64,000 nucleotides of DNA. Source: Moraxellaceae bacterium. GTDB taxonomy: Bacteria > Pseudomonadota > Gammaproteobacteria > Pseudomonadales > Moraxellaceae. The translations under genes and the position numbers were made by a program. Below are positions 36,954 through 46,328 of this stretch, in pieces. The stretch spans positions 1 through 64,000 of the forward strand of contig SECL01000011.1 in assembly GCA_004173455.1 (NCBI GenBank). The letters are read 5' to 3'. How positions within the stretch are numbered: the first letter of the stretch is position 1; each line of letters starts with the position of its first letter. Below the pieces are notes generated by a model. The model searched no databases. It was given only the letters and a program-made list of their open reading frames with translations, and was not told where the DNA came from.

Positions 36954-39176
36954 ATGCCTATGCAATCCAATCCTACGTCAAAAGCCAACGCCGGCTTTTT
37001 AAACCGTACATGGTCGGAATGGTTTTCAACCCTTCCGATTTTTATCATACTGATTTTAACGCTCATTATTGGTACTGGCGAGATGATTCATGGCCAGCTA
37101 CTGCGCGTAGGTGAGCATTTGTATGGGGATCCTGCCACCGGGGTTCAATACTCATTCTTGCGGGCAGATCAGGCCGTACCGAAGTGTGAGCGTCATCCGA
37201 ATATCGACGCTCAGGTGCAACAGCAAATGGCAGCCAGTACGGCCAGCGATGACCCTTTTGCTGACCTGTTTGGCCCCAAAGATCCGAATGAGGTACGTCA
37301 ATCATTACTGGCTGCCCAAAAAGTCTGCGAAGAAAAGCATCAGTTTTATGAAAATACCCATGAGTACATTGATGCGCATCCTAGCGTAAAAGTTTTCCGT
37401 GCGATTGAAACCGGATTTTTTGCCATTTTCCATTTTGGTACAGAAAACCGTAACCTGTTTTTGATCATTATGGTGGTGATTGCTGCACTGACTGCCACCA
37501 TAAACCGTCACCATATTGGTTTGCGTCCCGCCATCACCCGGATGGATTACCGCGTACATGACATTGCCATGGCGCTGGGTAATGGCATGCTGTCCTATTC
37601 AGTGGTTAGCTATATTTATTCGCTATCCCATTCCGGTGTTGCAGTTGATCAGAATGCCCTGATTATTAATTATCTCTGGGCGACCTTATTTATTGCCACT
37701 ACCCTAATTAGCGTGTTTCGTCTGATTAAAACCCAAACACCCAAAGAAGAAGGTGGTCGCTTTGGTCTGGCATTAATGGCTGTTCCTTTATATGCGTGGA
37801 TGGCAATTATTACCGGTGTTGCGTTTATCTTCTTTATGGATTACGCAGTAGGACAAGCGATTTATCTGGGCTTTTTGACCGATTACGTGGCGATTTTCCT
37901 GGCACTGGGTTTATTTATCTGGGTCGGTATGTTGCTCACGCAAACCCGAATCATGGATTTGTTCCTCAATATCCTGCGTCCATGGAATTTCTCACCTGAA
38001 ACATTGACTTGGCTCATCCTGATTGGTGCATCTATACCAACTGCCTATACCGGTGCATCGGGTATTTTCGTGGTGGCTGCGGGTGCGCTCATCTATAAAG
38101 AAGTGTGGAACTCTGGGGCACGCCGTCAGTATGCGCTAGCCGTATCTGCCATGTCGGGTACGCTTGGGATGGTGATTCGTCCCTGTTTGCTGGTGGTATT
38201 GATTGCCATGCTGGATAGCAAACACGTCACCTCAGATGAGCTGTTTGACCATGGCATTTATGTGTTCTGGTTTATTTCACTATTTTTCTTGGCCGTTTCG
38301 CTATTTTTTGCGGAATCAAAATTCCGTATCAATTCACCCAAAGTTGCTATTCCGGGTATGGTACGTGCCTTTGGGCCAGTCATTCCTTATGTCATCATCA
38401 CTGCTGCTGTGGTTCTGTTCTATCGGTATGTACTCAACACTGAAATGAACGAATTTACGGCACCGATGATTCTGCCATTAATCTTACTGGCTGTGGTGCT
38501 GTTTGATAAGCTGCGCCGTGAACCTGAATCCTCAGCAATGGCTTATGGTCAAACCGCTGCTGATCATGAAAAAATGGTTGAAGAGCATGCCAATGCTTCG
38601 CCTTATCTACGCACTCATGATCCGCATGGTAAAGAGCGCCGTACCGGTTTTGAGGCGGCGATCCGTTTTGCAACCTCTGAGACCGTTGGCCATATTGGGG
38701 CGTTGATTATTCTGATGGCATTGTCTGCCAGCGTGGGTGGTTTGGTTGAAAAAACTGAAATCGTTCACATGCTGCCAACCCATCTGAATAATATTTATAT
38801 TTCCCTGTTGTTTATTGCCCTGTTGCTGGCTGGTATTGGCATGACTACCGATCCGTTCGGTGCTGTCATTCTGGTGGCAGCTTCCATTGCACCAGTGGCA
38901 TATGCCAATGGTATCAACCCGATTCATTTCTGGATGATCTGTCTGGTGGCGTTTGAGCTGGGTTATGTGACACCGCCCGTGGCACTCAATCACTTGCTCA
39001 CGCGGCTCTCGGTCGGCGATGAGGAGGTGATGGCAGCCGATGCGGAAGCTAAAGCCAAGTACACGCAATTTTACTATCGCTACGAGCGTTGGCTATTACC
39101 CATCATGGTGCTGTTCCCAGCCTTGATGGTCGTGACCTTTGCGCCGTATATCTTTAAGATGTTTGGCTGGTACTAA
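36954..39176 (+). CDS. TRAP transporter large permease (DctM type)
   Basis: A 740-residue inner-membrane protein. After one N-terminal segment comes a soluble stretch of about 100 residues, then a four-segment block (about 140-270) that could be a fused DctQ, then a DctM-like core with GASIPTAYTGASGIFVVAAGAL and, near the end, GMTTDPFGAVILVAASIAPVA, where a gap splits the discontinuous helices. It should import an organic acid with Na+ or H+. No binding protein gene (DctP or TAXI) lies nearby; the TatT-like lipoprotein is two genes upstream. Substrate unknown. Confidence 0.8.
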   Translation: MPMQSNPTSKANAGFLNRTWSEWFSTLPIFIILILTLIIGTGEMIHGQLLRVGEHLYGDPATGVQYSFLRADQAVPKCERHPNIDAQVQQQMAASTASDDPFADLFGPKDPNEVRQSLLAAQKVCEEKHQFYENTHEYIDAHPSVKVFRAIETGFFAIFHFGTENRNLFLIIMVVIAALTATINRHHIGLRPAITRMDYRVHDIAMALGNGMLSYSVVSYIYSLSHSGVAVDQNALIINYLWATLFIATTLISVFRLIKTQTPKEEGGRFGLALMAVPLYAWMAIITGVAFIFFMDYAVGQAIYLGFLTDYVAIFLALGLFIWVGMLLTQTRIMDLFLNILRPWNFSPETLTWLILIGASIPTAYTGASGIFVVAAGALIYKEVWNSGARRQYALAVSAMSGTLGMVIRPCLLVVLIAMLDSKHVTSDELFDHGIYVFWFISLFFLAVSLFFAESKFRINSPKVAIPGMVRAFGPVIPYVIITAAVVLFYRYVLNTEMNEFTAPMILPLILLAVVLFDKLRREPESSAMAYGQTAADHEKMVEEHANASPYLRTHDPHGKERRTGFEAAIRFATSETVGHIGALIILMALSASVGGLVEKTEIVHMLPTHLNNIYISLLFIALLLAGIGMTTDPFGAVILVAASIAPVAYANGINPIHFWMICLVAFELGYVTPPVALNHLLTRLSVGDEEVMAADAEAKAKYTQFYYRYERWLLPIMVLFPALMVVTFAPYIFKMFGWY

Positions 39177-39198
39177 CCTCTCAAGCAGTTACTGAACT

Positions 39199-39230
39199 AA
39201 AAAAACGGCATCTTTAAGATGCCGTTTTTT
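39199..39230. terminator. Bidirectional terminator after the TRAP permease
   Basis: AAAAAACGGCATCT, loop TTA and AGATGCCGTTTTTT form a perfect stem with A/T tails on both strands. It separates two convergent genes. Confidence 0.9.
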
Positions 39231-39281
39231 ATGGTTTGTTTTTAGCATCGGATACAGTTAAAAATTAAAATCCTGATTTGA

Positions 39282-40190
39282 TTACGGCAGACGGATAAGA
39301 CGGGAAAACCGTGGCATACATAAAATCAGCGCCAGTAAAATAATCGTCATGCCAATAATGCTTAAACCATCTGGATATTCCTGCCATAACACAGCCGCCC
39401 AGATTCCGGCAAAAATAATGGCAAGGTAATTGGCAGGACCAATTTGTCCGGCAGGTGCATAGCTATAGGCTTTGGATAGGCAAATCTGACTGAGCGTCGC
39501 AAGGATACCAGCACCACATAACAGCAGCAGTTCATGCACGCTATATTGACGCCATAGCCACAACATAGGAATGGCAGAGATTAGAGTACCAAACAGGCAA
39601 AAATAAAACACAATCCGAGTGGCAGGTTCAGTATCCGTGAGGGCACGAACCGTCACAAAAGCCATAGCCGCCAGAAAGCTGGAAACAAGACCAATAGCGG
39701 ACAAGACATTAAACATTCCAGCGTCCGGTTTGGCCACCAAAACCACACCTACGAGTCCCAGGCTGGCTGCAATGGCCATCATAGAAGTCATTTTTTCCTT
39801 TAAAAACAGCCAAGCCACCAGTGGAATAAATACTGGTGATGAATAGGTAAAGACCATGGCGCTGCTAAGTTTCAAGTGAGCAATCGCATAGAAAAATCCA
39901 TACATGGCGATTAACCCAACGATGGCGCGCCACGCGTGCATCCATAAGCGCTGGGTTTTAATGAAGCTCTGTCCTCGAGCTAACAAAAAAGGCGTGAGTA
40001 CCAATAAGCCCGTGGCATTACGAAAAAATACAATGGTTGGATTATCCAGCGTATGCGATGCCAAGCGGATAAGAACGCCCATACTGGCAAATAAAAATGC
40101 CGATATTGATAGCAGCAACAAACCAGTGATCACTGGGCGTGATGACGAAACTACATGAAACGTAGAGGTCTGAGAAGAGGAAGCGGTCAC
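39282..40190 (-). CDS. DMT-family transporter (two EamA domains)
   Basis: A 302-residue membrane protein with ten hydrophobic segments in two homologous halves, each of the EamA type (for example FSSAMVFTYSSPVFIPLVAW-like in the first half and PANYLAIIFAGIWAAVLW in the second). Such proteins export metabolites or drugs; the substrate cannot be read from the sequence. It stands alone on the minus strand. Confidence 0.8.
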   Translation of the reverse strand: MTASSSQTSTFHVVSSSRPVITGLLLLSISAFLFASMGVLIRLASHTLDNPTIVFFRNATGLLVLTPFLLARGQSFIKTQRLWMHAWRAIVGLIAMYGFFYAIAHLKLSSAMVFTYSSPVFIPLVAWLFLKEKMTSMMAIAASLGLVGVVLVAKPDAGMFNVLSAIGLVSSFLAAMAFVTVRALTDTEPATRIVFYFCLFGTLISAIPMLWLWRQYSVHELLLLCGAGILATLSQICLSKAYSYAPAGQIGPANYLAIIFAGIWAAVLWQEYPDGLSIIGMTIILLALILCMPRFSRLIRLP

Positions 40191-40299
40191 AACAAATGCC
40201 TATAGCCTGCATGGGGAGGGCAGTATACGGCTAAAGCAAATTTCAATCGGTAAAGCAGCACGCAATAATTAATTCAATCAATAAGGCGGCGTAGAAAAT

Positions 40300-40342
40300 A
40301 AAAATCCTGCATGACCCTAAAAATTATGCAGTCATGCAGGAT
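40300..40342 (-). terminator. Terminator of the prlC-yheV operon
   Basis: On the minus strand ATCCTGCATGAC, a 15-base loop and GTCATGCAGGAT form a perfect 12-base stem, followed by TTTTATTTTC. It lies 34 bases past the stop of the coiled-coil membrane protein. Confidence 0.82.
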
Positions 40343-40375
40343 AGAAAATATTTAAAACCAATGGAAAAAATATAA

Positions 40376-40843
40376 TTACGCGTTAGATTTATCCAGTTGC
40401 GCCTGTAAGTCAGCCAGATATTTTTCTTTCAACTCGACCAGCTTGTCAGAATCTTTCAGCTGTTGTTCCTGTAGTGACTTGCGTTCAGTCAACTGGGCTT
40501 GCTGATCCTGTAAACGACTAATTTCTTCACGTGCAACAGTTGCATCCTGTGGTACTGGCGCGATCAATAGGTTGGTGTCAACAATTGAGTTGCCAGTAGA
40601 TTGCTGGTTACTGCTGGTTTCATGGGTAGAGGGTGCCAGTGGTGCATTATTGCGATCAATCTGGTCAGTACTTTTTTGCACATCCTGATTGATGGAGGAT
40701 GACGGTGGAGGATTGCCATCACGTTCTGTAGTTTTAAAGCCAATGGCATAAGAGGCAATCCAGTATAAAAAGAAGGCCAATACCACCACACCCAGCATAA
40801 TAATCCAGCGTTTACTTTTTGGGGTCTGTTCCGGTTCTTGCAT
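40376..40843 (-). CDS. Hypothetical membrane-anchored coiled-coil protein
   Basis: A 155-residue protein. One membrane segment (about residues 14-35) is followed by a Ser/Asn/Pro-rich linker and a C-terminal coiled coil from about residue 105 (EEISRLQDQQAQLTERKSL). The ATG at 40843 follows CTGGAGAAC. It would sit in the inner membrane with its C-terminus in the periplasm. No family recognised. It lies 52 bases past yheV on the same strand, so it is probably the last gene of that operon. Confidence 0.7.
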   Translation of the reverse strand: MQEPEQTPKSKRWIIMLGVVVLAFFLYWIASYAIGFKTTERDGNPPPSSSINQDVQKSTDQIDRNNAPLAPSTHETSSNQQSTGNSIVDTNLLIAPVPQDATVAREEISRLQDQQAQLTERKSLQEQQLKDSDKLVELKEKYLADLQAQLDKSNA

Positions 40844-40895
40844 GACTGTTCTCCAGTTTTCTATTCTAATCGGTTGAATCTTCAATAATTTGAGT

Positions 40896-41120
40896 CTAGC
40901 GAAGCGGCTTAAAACGCACTACACCCACTTCATCAGCTTTTGATGGTGAATTTGTAACTGTATTTTCCAGCTGGTCAATATCTGTAGGGCGGCGCTCACT
41001 GGCGCCACATTCCACACATTCAATCCACTCGTCATCCGCTGTGGTCAGCAATACGACGCGGTCCAGTGCATTACATTGGGTACATTTTGCACCAGCAATA
41101 AAACGTTTTTTGGGTGTCAT
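40896..41120 (-). CDS. yheV: YheV-like small zinc-ribbon protein
   Basis: A 74-residue protein with two CxxC pairs, C13/C16 and C35/C38, expected to bind one zinc ion. The start MTPKKRFIAGAKC is that of the YheV family, whose function is unknown. Placement directly after prlC is common in related bacteria. A start four codons earlier is possible. Confidence 0.82.
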   Translation of the reverse strand: MTPKKRFIAGAKCTQCNALDRVVLLTTADDEWIECVECGASERRPTDIDQLENTVTNSPSKADEVGVVRFKPLR

Positions 41121-41158
41121 ACCGATTCTCAAAACAGGTTCTCAACAAAAATGACTTA

Positions 41159-43246
41159 TCACGCCTTAGCAACAGAATCTGCTACAGGGTTGCGGTTCGC
41201 ATCATCATCCCAGCCATTATGCCGTAATAGTGCCGCCAGTTGCGGTTCGCGCCCACGGAAGTTTTTAAACGCGGTGAGTGCATCCACGCTGCCTCCGACG
41301 GCCAAAATAGCCTTACGAAAAGCTTTGCCCGTATCTGCATTAAATAGCCCTTCTTGCTCGAAGCGATCAAAAGCATCGCTGGCCAGTACTTCTGCCCATT
41401 TGTAGGAGTAATAACCTGCCGCATAGCCACCAGCAAAAATATGGCTAAAGCTGTGCTGGAATCGATTATAGGCAGCAGTGGGTAACACCGCCACCTGCTG
41501 GCGCACCTCATTGAGGATTTGCTGAATCTGTAAGCTATTCGGTGCAGGCACTGTGCTATGAATATTGAGGTCAAATAATGCAAACTCGACTTGCCGCAAG
41601 GTTTGCATGCCGGTCTGGAAATAACGTGCCGCCAGAAGCGCATTGAGTAATTCGCTGGGCAGGGTTTCATCGCGTTCAAAATGACGGCTAATCAAACTTA
41701 AGGCTTCAGAATCCCACGTCCAGAATTCCATAAACTGGCTCGGTAGCTCTACCGCATCCCACGCCACGCCATGCGTGCCTGCCACATGAATCACTTCCGC
41801 TTCGGTGAGCAAATGATGCATACCATGCCCAAATTCATGAAACAAAGTGATGAGTTCATCATGGCTAAGCAAGGCAGGCTTGTTGCCAACAGGCGGGGTA
41901 AAATTGCCGACCATAAAGGCGATAGGCAACTGGATAGCATTACGGATTTTCATGCGTGAGCGAAAACCGCTCATCCATGCGCCACCACGCTTGCCACTAC
42001 GGGCAAACAGGTCAAAATAAAAGCCTGCAATCACTTCACCCTGTTCACTAACCTCATAGTAAGGCACATTGGGATGCCACACCGACGCCTGCTTTTCCAC
42101 AATTTGAATGCCATATAGGCGTTCAACAATATGAAACAACCCAGAGATCACCACCGATGCTGGAAAGTAAGGCTTGAGTTGTTCTTGCGAGAGCTTGTAT
42201 TCACGCAGCTTGATTTTTTCAGCCAGATAAGCGGTATCCCACGGCGCTACCTGATCAATGCCGTGTACACTGGCTTCCTGTTCAAGCTGTACCAATTCCT
42301 TTTGTGCGGGAGCACGGGCTTTATCCGCCAGATCCAGCAGAAATTGCTTTACCTCATCCACAGACGGTGCCATCTTACTGGCCAGCGAATACTCGGCATA
42401 ATTTTCAAAGCCCAGCAGCGCTGCCATTTCTTGGCGTAACTGCAAAATTTCCTGCATCAAGTCACTATTGTCAAACTGACTATCGCCCAATTCTGAAGCG
42501 CGCGTCACATAAGCCCGATATAGTATTTCACGTAAATTGCGATCATCAGCATAGGTCATAATGGCCAAATACGCCGGAAAATCCAGCGTGGCCAGCGCAC
42601 CACTTTGCTGATGCTGTTCAGCAAGCTGTTGTAACAAACCAATGCTACTGTCGGGTAAGCCGTTGAGTTGGGAATCATCCAGCGGCATTTGCCAAGCTTG
42701 GGTTGCATCCAGCACATGATTGGAAAACGTCGAAGACAGTTCAGACAAGCGTGCTGAAATTTCGCCATAACGGGTTTTGGCCGCGCCTTCAAGTGCCACG
42801 CCCGTGAGCTTAAAATCACGAATGGCCAAATTAATGGCGGCTTGCTGGGCAGGATTTAACCCAGTAAAAGCAGGTGAGGCCTGCACCATTTGATAGGCCT
42901 GATACAGCCCTTGATGCTGGCCAAGCTGGGTATAATAATCACTTAATACTAGTAAAACATCCTGATACACCTGCCGGATTTCAGCCGTATTGTTGACAGC
43001 ATTCAGATGGGAAATCACGCCCCAATCCTGCTGCAACTGGTTTTCTGCATGATCCAGCTCAAAAATCAGCGCAAGGGCTTGCTGGGCATCAGATAGCTGT
43101 TCAGGAAACTCTGCAATCTGTTGTTGGGCTTGCGCGAGTGCGTGATGCACGTTTTGTCGAAGTTTATCGACACCCAGTTGGCTAAAATCGGGTAAGTCAA
43201 TCGTTGCCACAGGCAAGCTTGATACGGCAGTATTCATCATAATCAT
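41159..43246 (-). CDS. prlC: Oligopeptidase A
   Basis: A 695-residue M3 zinc metallopeptidase of the cytoplasm that degrades short peptides, including cleaved signal peptides. The zinc site is H470-E471-F-G-H474 in LFHEFGHGMHHLL, with the third ligand Glu downstream in VELPSQFMEFW. The fold is almost all helical. The beginning MIMMNTAV has three possible ATGs within ten bases and I cannot choose between them. yheV follows after 38 bases. Confidence 0.95.
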   Translation of the reverse strand: MIMMNTAVSSLPVATIDLPDFSQLGVDKLRQNVHHALAQAQQQIAEFPEQLSDAQQALALIFELDHAENQLQQDWGVISHLNAVNNTAEIRQVYQDVLLVLSDYYTQLGQHQGLYQAYQMVQASPAFTGLNPAQQAAINLAIRDFKLTGVALEGAAKTRYGEISARLSELSSTFSNHVLDATQAWQMPLDDSQLNGLPDSSIGLLQQLAEQHQQSGALATLDFPAYLAIMTYADDRNLREILYRAYVTRASELGDSQFDNSDLMQEILQLRQEMAALLGFENYAEYSLASKMAPSVDEVKQFLLDLADKARAPAQKELVQLEQEASVHGIDQVAPWDTAYLAEKIKLREYKLSQEQLKPYFPASVVISGLFHIVERLYGIQIVEKQASVWHPNVPYYEVSEQGEVIAGFYFDLFARSGKRGGAWMSGFRSRMKIRNAIQLPIAFMVGNFTPPVGNKPALLSHDELITLFHEFGHGMHHLLTEAEVIHVAGTHGVAWDAVELPSQFMEFWTWDSEALSLISRHFERDETLPSELLNALLAARYFQTGMQTLRQVEFALFDLNIHSTVPAPNSLQIQQILNEVRQQVAVLPTAAYNRFQHSFSHIFAGGYAAGYYSYKWAEVLASDAFDRFEQEGLFNADTGKAFRKAILAVGGSVDALTAFKNFRGREPQLAALLRHNGWDDDANRNPVADSVAKA

Positions 43247-43402
43247 CTTATCTTATGGTGCAAAAACATACACTAGATGTAAGGGCAAAGCGCTATTTAT
43301 GCAAGCTGCAATGGTGAAACGGCTACACAAAACGCCTGATTTAAGGCTCCGTACAGGGTTTTAATGATTCAGTTTTAGGTGCCAATTTTTATATGCGCAG
43401 TT

Positions 43403-44029
43403 TTAAAGTTCAGTGTTGGGTGCGAGTAAGGCTGCAATCAGTTTTTGATGCCGAGTGGCCTGCTGGTTTACGGTCAGGCGGCAAGCGTGAATAATGCTTT
43501 CAATATCATGCAGTGCTCGATCAAACACATCATTAATCACTAGATAATCAAAATTGGTATATTGCTGCATATCGGTAATGGCACCTGCCAAGCGTTGCTC
43601 AATCACCTCAAGGCTATCCTGTGCGCGGGCAGACAGGCGTTCGCGTAAATCATACTGCGACGGTGGCATAATAAAAATTTGCTTGCTCTCGGGAAATAGG
43701 CGGCGTACCTGCTCAGCACCTTGCCAATCAATCTCCAGCAATACATCATGGCCGGCTTCGAGTTGTTTTTTGACCTCAGCTTGACTAGTGCCATAATAAT
43801 TGCCAAACACTTCGGCATACTCAATAAAGCCGCCCTCATTGACCAGTCCTAAGAAATGATCAACCGTAGTGAAGTGATAATGAATACCTGCCAGTTCGCC
43901 CGGGCGCTGCGGACGAGTCGTGTGCGACACGGACACATGAATATCGCTCATCCGATCCAGCAAGGCCTTGACCAACGATGTTTTGCCCGTGCCTGATGCC
44001 GCAGCAACCACAAACAATAAACCAGACAT
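43403..44029 (-). CDS. gmk: Guanylate kinase
   Basis: A 208-residue enzyme that phosphorylates GMP to GDP. The P-loop ASGTGKTSLVK lies at residues 11-21. The GMP-binding part holds SHTTRPQRPGELAGIHYHF and FIEYAEVFGNYYGTS. It is divergent from ispH, with about 200 bases between them. No rpoZ follows, unlike the enterobacterial order. Confidence 0.96.
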   Translation of the reverse strand: MSGLLFVVAAASGTGKTSLVKALLDRMSDIHVSVSHTTRPQRPGELAGIHYHFTTVDHFLGLVNEGGFIEYAEVFGNYYGTSQAEVKKQLEAGHDVLLEIDWQGAEQVRRLFPESKQIFIMPPSQYDLRERLSARAQDSLEVIEQRLAGAITDMQQYTNFDYLVINDVFDRALHDIESIIHACRLTVNQQATRHQKLIAALLAPNTEL

Positions 44030-44237
44030 AAGCGCTTTCCTGTATGATGAGCAATACGCGCTAGTTTAGCGAAAATCGGCCTACCAATATAGTATGGTCA
44101 AACCTGCAAGCGCAAAAGCTTGGGTCGAGTCATTATTTTTGGGTCATACAGCCAACAAACGGCACCATGATTTAAACTGATAATCTGACTAAGCCACCTT
44201 ATCTACAACCTATAGAGTGCACCAGCGAAGGTACAAC

Positions 44238-45191
44238 ATGGACATTTTATTAGCCAATCCCCGTGGTTTTTGCGCTGGCGTTGATCGTGCCATTGCCATC
44301 GTCAATCGTGCACTGGAATTGTTTGAGCCGCCGATTTATGTACGCCATGAAGTGGTGCACAACAAGTTTGTGGTGGATGACCTGCGCAATCGGGGGGCAG
44401 TGTTTGTGGAGGAGCTGCATCAGGTGCCGGACGATGCCATCGTCATCTTTAGCGCGCATGGTGTATCCAAAGCGGTACAGGAAGAGGCTAGTCGCCGTGG
44501 CCTTAAAGTGTTTGATGCCACCTGTCCGCTGGTAACCAAAGTGCATATTGAGGTAACCCGTTATGCCCGTGACGGCATTGATGCCATTTTGATTGGCCAT
44601 CAGGGTCATCCCGAAGTGGAAGGCACCATGGGGCAATACGATAAAACTGCTGGTGGCACCATTTATCTGGTGGAAGATGAAGATGACGTTGCCCGTCTTG
44701 AAGTGCGTGATCCTGATAGAATTGCTTTTGTGACCCAAACCACACTATCGCTGGATGATACCGCACGCGTGATTAACGCTTTGCGCGCGCGTTTCCCCAA
44801 TATTCAGGGGCCGCGCAAGGATGACATTTGCTATGCCACCCAGAACCGGCAGGATGCCGTACGTGATTTGGCCAGTCGTTGTGATGTCGTACTGGTTGTC
44901 GGTTCGCCTAATTCTTCCAACTCTAACCGCTTGCGTGAACTGGCCGAACGTATGGGCAAAAAGGCGTACCTGATTGATCAGGCAGATCAATTGGAGCCGG
45001 AATGGTTTGCCAATAACTCTAAGGTTGGTGTCACGGCAGGCGCTTCAGCACCTGAAGTTCTGATCCGGCAAGTGATTGATCGCCTAAAAGAATGGGGCGC
45101 AACCTTGCCGCAGGAACTGGCTGGCCGTGAAGAAAACATCGTGTTTACCTTGCCTCGCGAGTTGCGGATTAATACGCATCAACTTGACTAA
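44238..45191 (+). CDS. ispH: 4-hydroxy-3-methylbut-2-enyl diphosphate reductase
   Basis: A 317-residue iron-sulfur enzyme catalysing the last step of the MEP isoprenoid pathway. The three cluster cysteines lie in [11 protein letters not shown] (C12), [11 protein letters not shown] and ICYATQNRQ. The substrate residues in [11 protein letters not shown] and GASAPEVL are present. The ATG at 44238 follows GAAGG and fits the family start. The minor pilin genes follow, as in Pseudomonas aeruginosa. Confidence 0.96.
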   Translation: MDILLANPRGFCAGVDRAIAIVNRALELFEPPIYVRHEVVHNKFVVDDLRNRGAVFVEELHQVPDDAIVIFSAHGVSKAVQEEASRRGLKVFDATCPLVTKVHIEVTRYARDGIDAILIGHQGHPEVEGTMGQYDKTAGGTIYLVEDEDDVARLEVRDPDRIAFVTQTTLSLDDTARVINALRARFPNIQGPRKDDICYATQNRQDAVRDLASRCDVVLVVGSPNSSNSNRLRELAERMGKKAYLIDQADQLEPEWFANNSKVGVTAGASAPEVLIRQVIDRLKEWGATLPQELAGREENIVFTLPRELRINTHQLD

Positions 45192-45250
45192 GATCACACT
45201 TTTTAATCCTCAAAAGATCAAAAATACATAAAAATTGTAACTCATCATGC

Positions 45251-45285
45251 TTTTGCAAGCGTCAGTCGCCTGTCGCTTGCTTTGC
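45251..45285 (+). terminator. Hairpin after ispH
   Basis: GCAAGCG and CGCTTGC (45255-45261 and 45274-45280) form a perfect 7-base stem with a 12-base loop, followed only by TTTG. It could be a weak terminator between ispH and the pilin cluster. Confidence 0.45.
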
Positions 45286-45356
45286 TGACATAGACTGCTT
45301 AGTCTAGGCTATGAAGAGGTTTCAGGATGAACCTTTACTGGTTTAAGGTGGTAGGT

Positions 45357-45809
45357 ATGCAAAATAGTCGGGGCTTTACGCTGGTTGAGTTAATGGTCAC
45401 GATTGCTGTGGTTGCTATTTTGGCGGTAATTGCTGTGCCCTCTATGAGTAGTTTGATTGGCAAACAACAATTAAATAAAACAACGCGTGATCTTGCTGAA
45501 ACATTGACTCTTGCTAGAAGTCAGGCTGCACTTTTAAGGCAGGAGGTTATCGTAACATTAAATAGTGATACACCAAATACGGATACCCATTTTTATTGGA
45601 ATCCAGCAGCAAATAATACACTTAAGTCTCCAACCACTATTCCTCCTCTTGTGTTTATGGCAAATGGAACAATGAAAAATACAGCATTAAATACTCCATT
45701 TACAGATACTGATTTTGTTATTTGTAATTCAAAAATTCCCACCCCAAAAATAATAAAGCTTTCAAGAATGGGCAGTGTGAGTTTGGGTACAGGGGGTTCT
45801 TGCCAATGA
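45357..45809 (+). CDS. fimT: Minor pseudopilin, FimT/FimU (GspH) type
   Basis: A 150-residue type IV prepilin with the short leader MQNSRG and cleavage before FTLVELMVTIAVVAILAVIA (Glu5 present). The GspH-like part after residue 30 is followed by a C-terminal strand region. AGGTGGTAGGT is a good site for the ATG at 45357; ATG at 45327 would give a longer leader. It probably helps prime pilus assembly. It overlaps pilV by four bases (ATGA), which implies translational coupling. Confidence 0.85.
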   Translation: MQNSRGFTLVELMVTIAVVAILAVIAVPSMSSLIGKQQLNKTTRDLAETLTLARSQAALLRQEVIVTLNSDTPNTDTHFYWNPAANNTLKSPTTIPPLVFMANGTMKNTALNTPFTDTDFVICNSKIPTPKIIKLSRMGSVSLGTGGSCQ

Positions 45810-46327
45810 ATATTTTAACTAAACAAAAAGGCGTAGGGTTGATTGAGGTGTTAGTTGCACTATTGCTTCTAGCAATTGGCGTATTGGGCTATGCAGCTTT
45901 GCAATTAAGAGCAGTGGAGGCTTCTAGCGAGGCAATGACTCGTTCACAGGCATTACTGGTAATGCGCAGTTTAACCGAAAGTATTAGGGTAAACGTGGCA
46001 GGACAATCATTATATCCCGCAGCTGTACAATCCTATGTAAATTATACCTCCGCGACTTCTGCTCCAACGAGTTGTGCAAATTCCTCTTGTACTGCTGCGC
46101 AATTTGCCACTTATGATGCATATCAATCAGCTAAGTCGGCTTTTGTGGTGGGTATGACAATGACAATGACCAATTGTCCAGGTGTCAGTAGTGCTGGTGT
46201 TAAGCGGCAATGTGTGTTTGGTGCATGGGGTGATACTACTATCACCGCTACAGATTATACAAACTGTATGTCTAATGCTGGTGTTTATAGGTCTCAAGCA
46301 AAATGCATTATGATGGAGGCTTATTAA
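45806..46327 (+). CDS. pilV: Minor pilin PilV
   Basis: A 173-residue prepilin with leader MNILTKQKG and mature start VGLIEVLVALLLLAIGVLG, the usual PilV form with Glu5. The C-terminal half has several Cys residues likely to form disulfides. The start ATG overlaps the fimT stop. It belongs to the tip-initiating minor pilin set. Confidence 0.85.
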   Translation: MNILTKQKGVGLIEVLVALLLLAIGVLGYAALQLRAVEASSEAMTRSQALLVMRSLTESIRVNVAGQSLYPAAVQSYVNYTSATSAPTSCANSSCTAAQFATYDAYQSAKSAFVVGMTMTMTNCPGVSSAGVKRQCVFGAWGDTTITATDYTNCMSNAGVYRSQAKCIMMEAY

Positions 46328-46328
46328 A

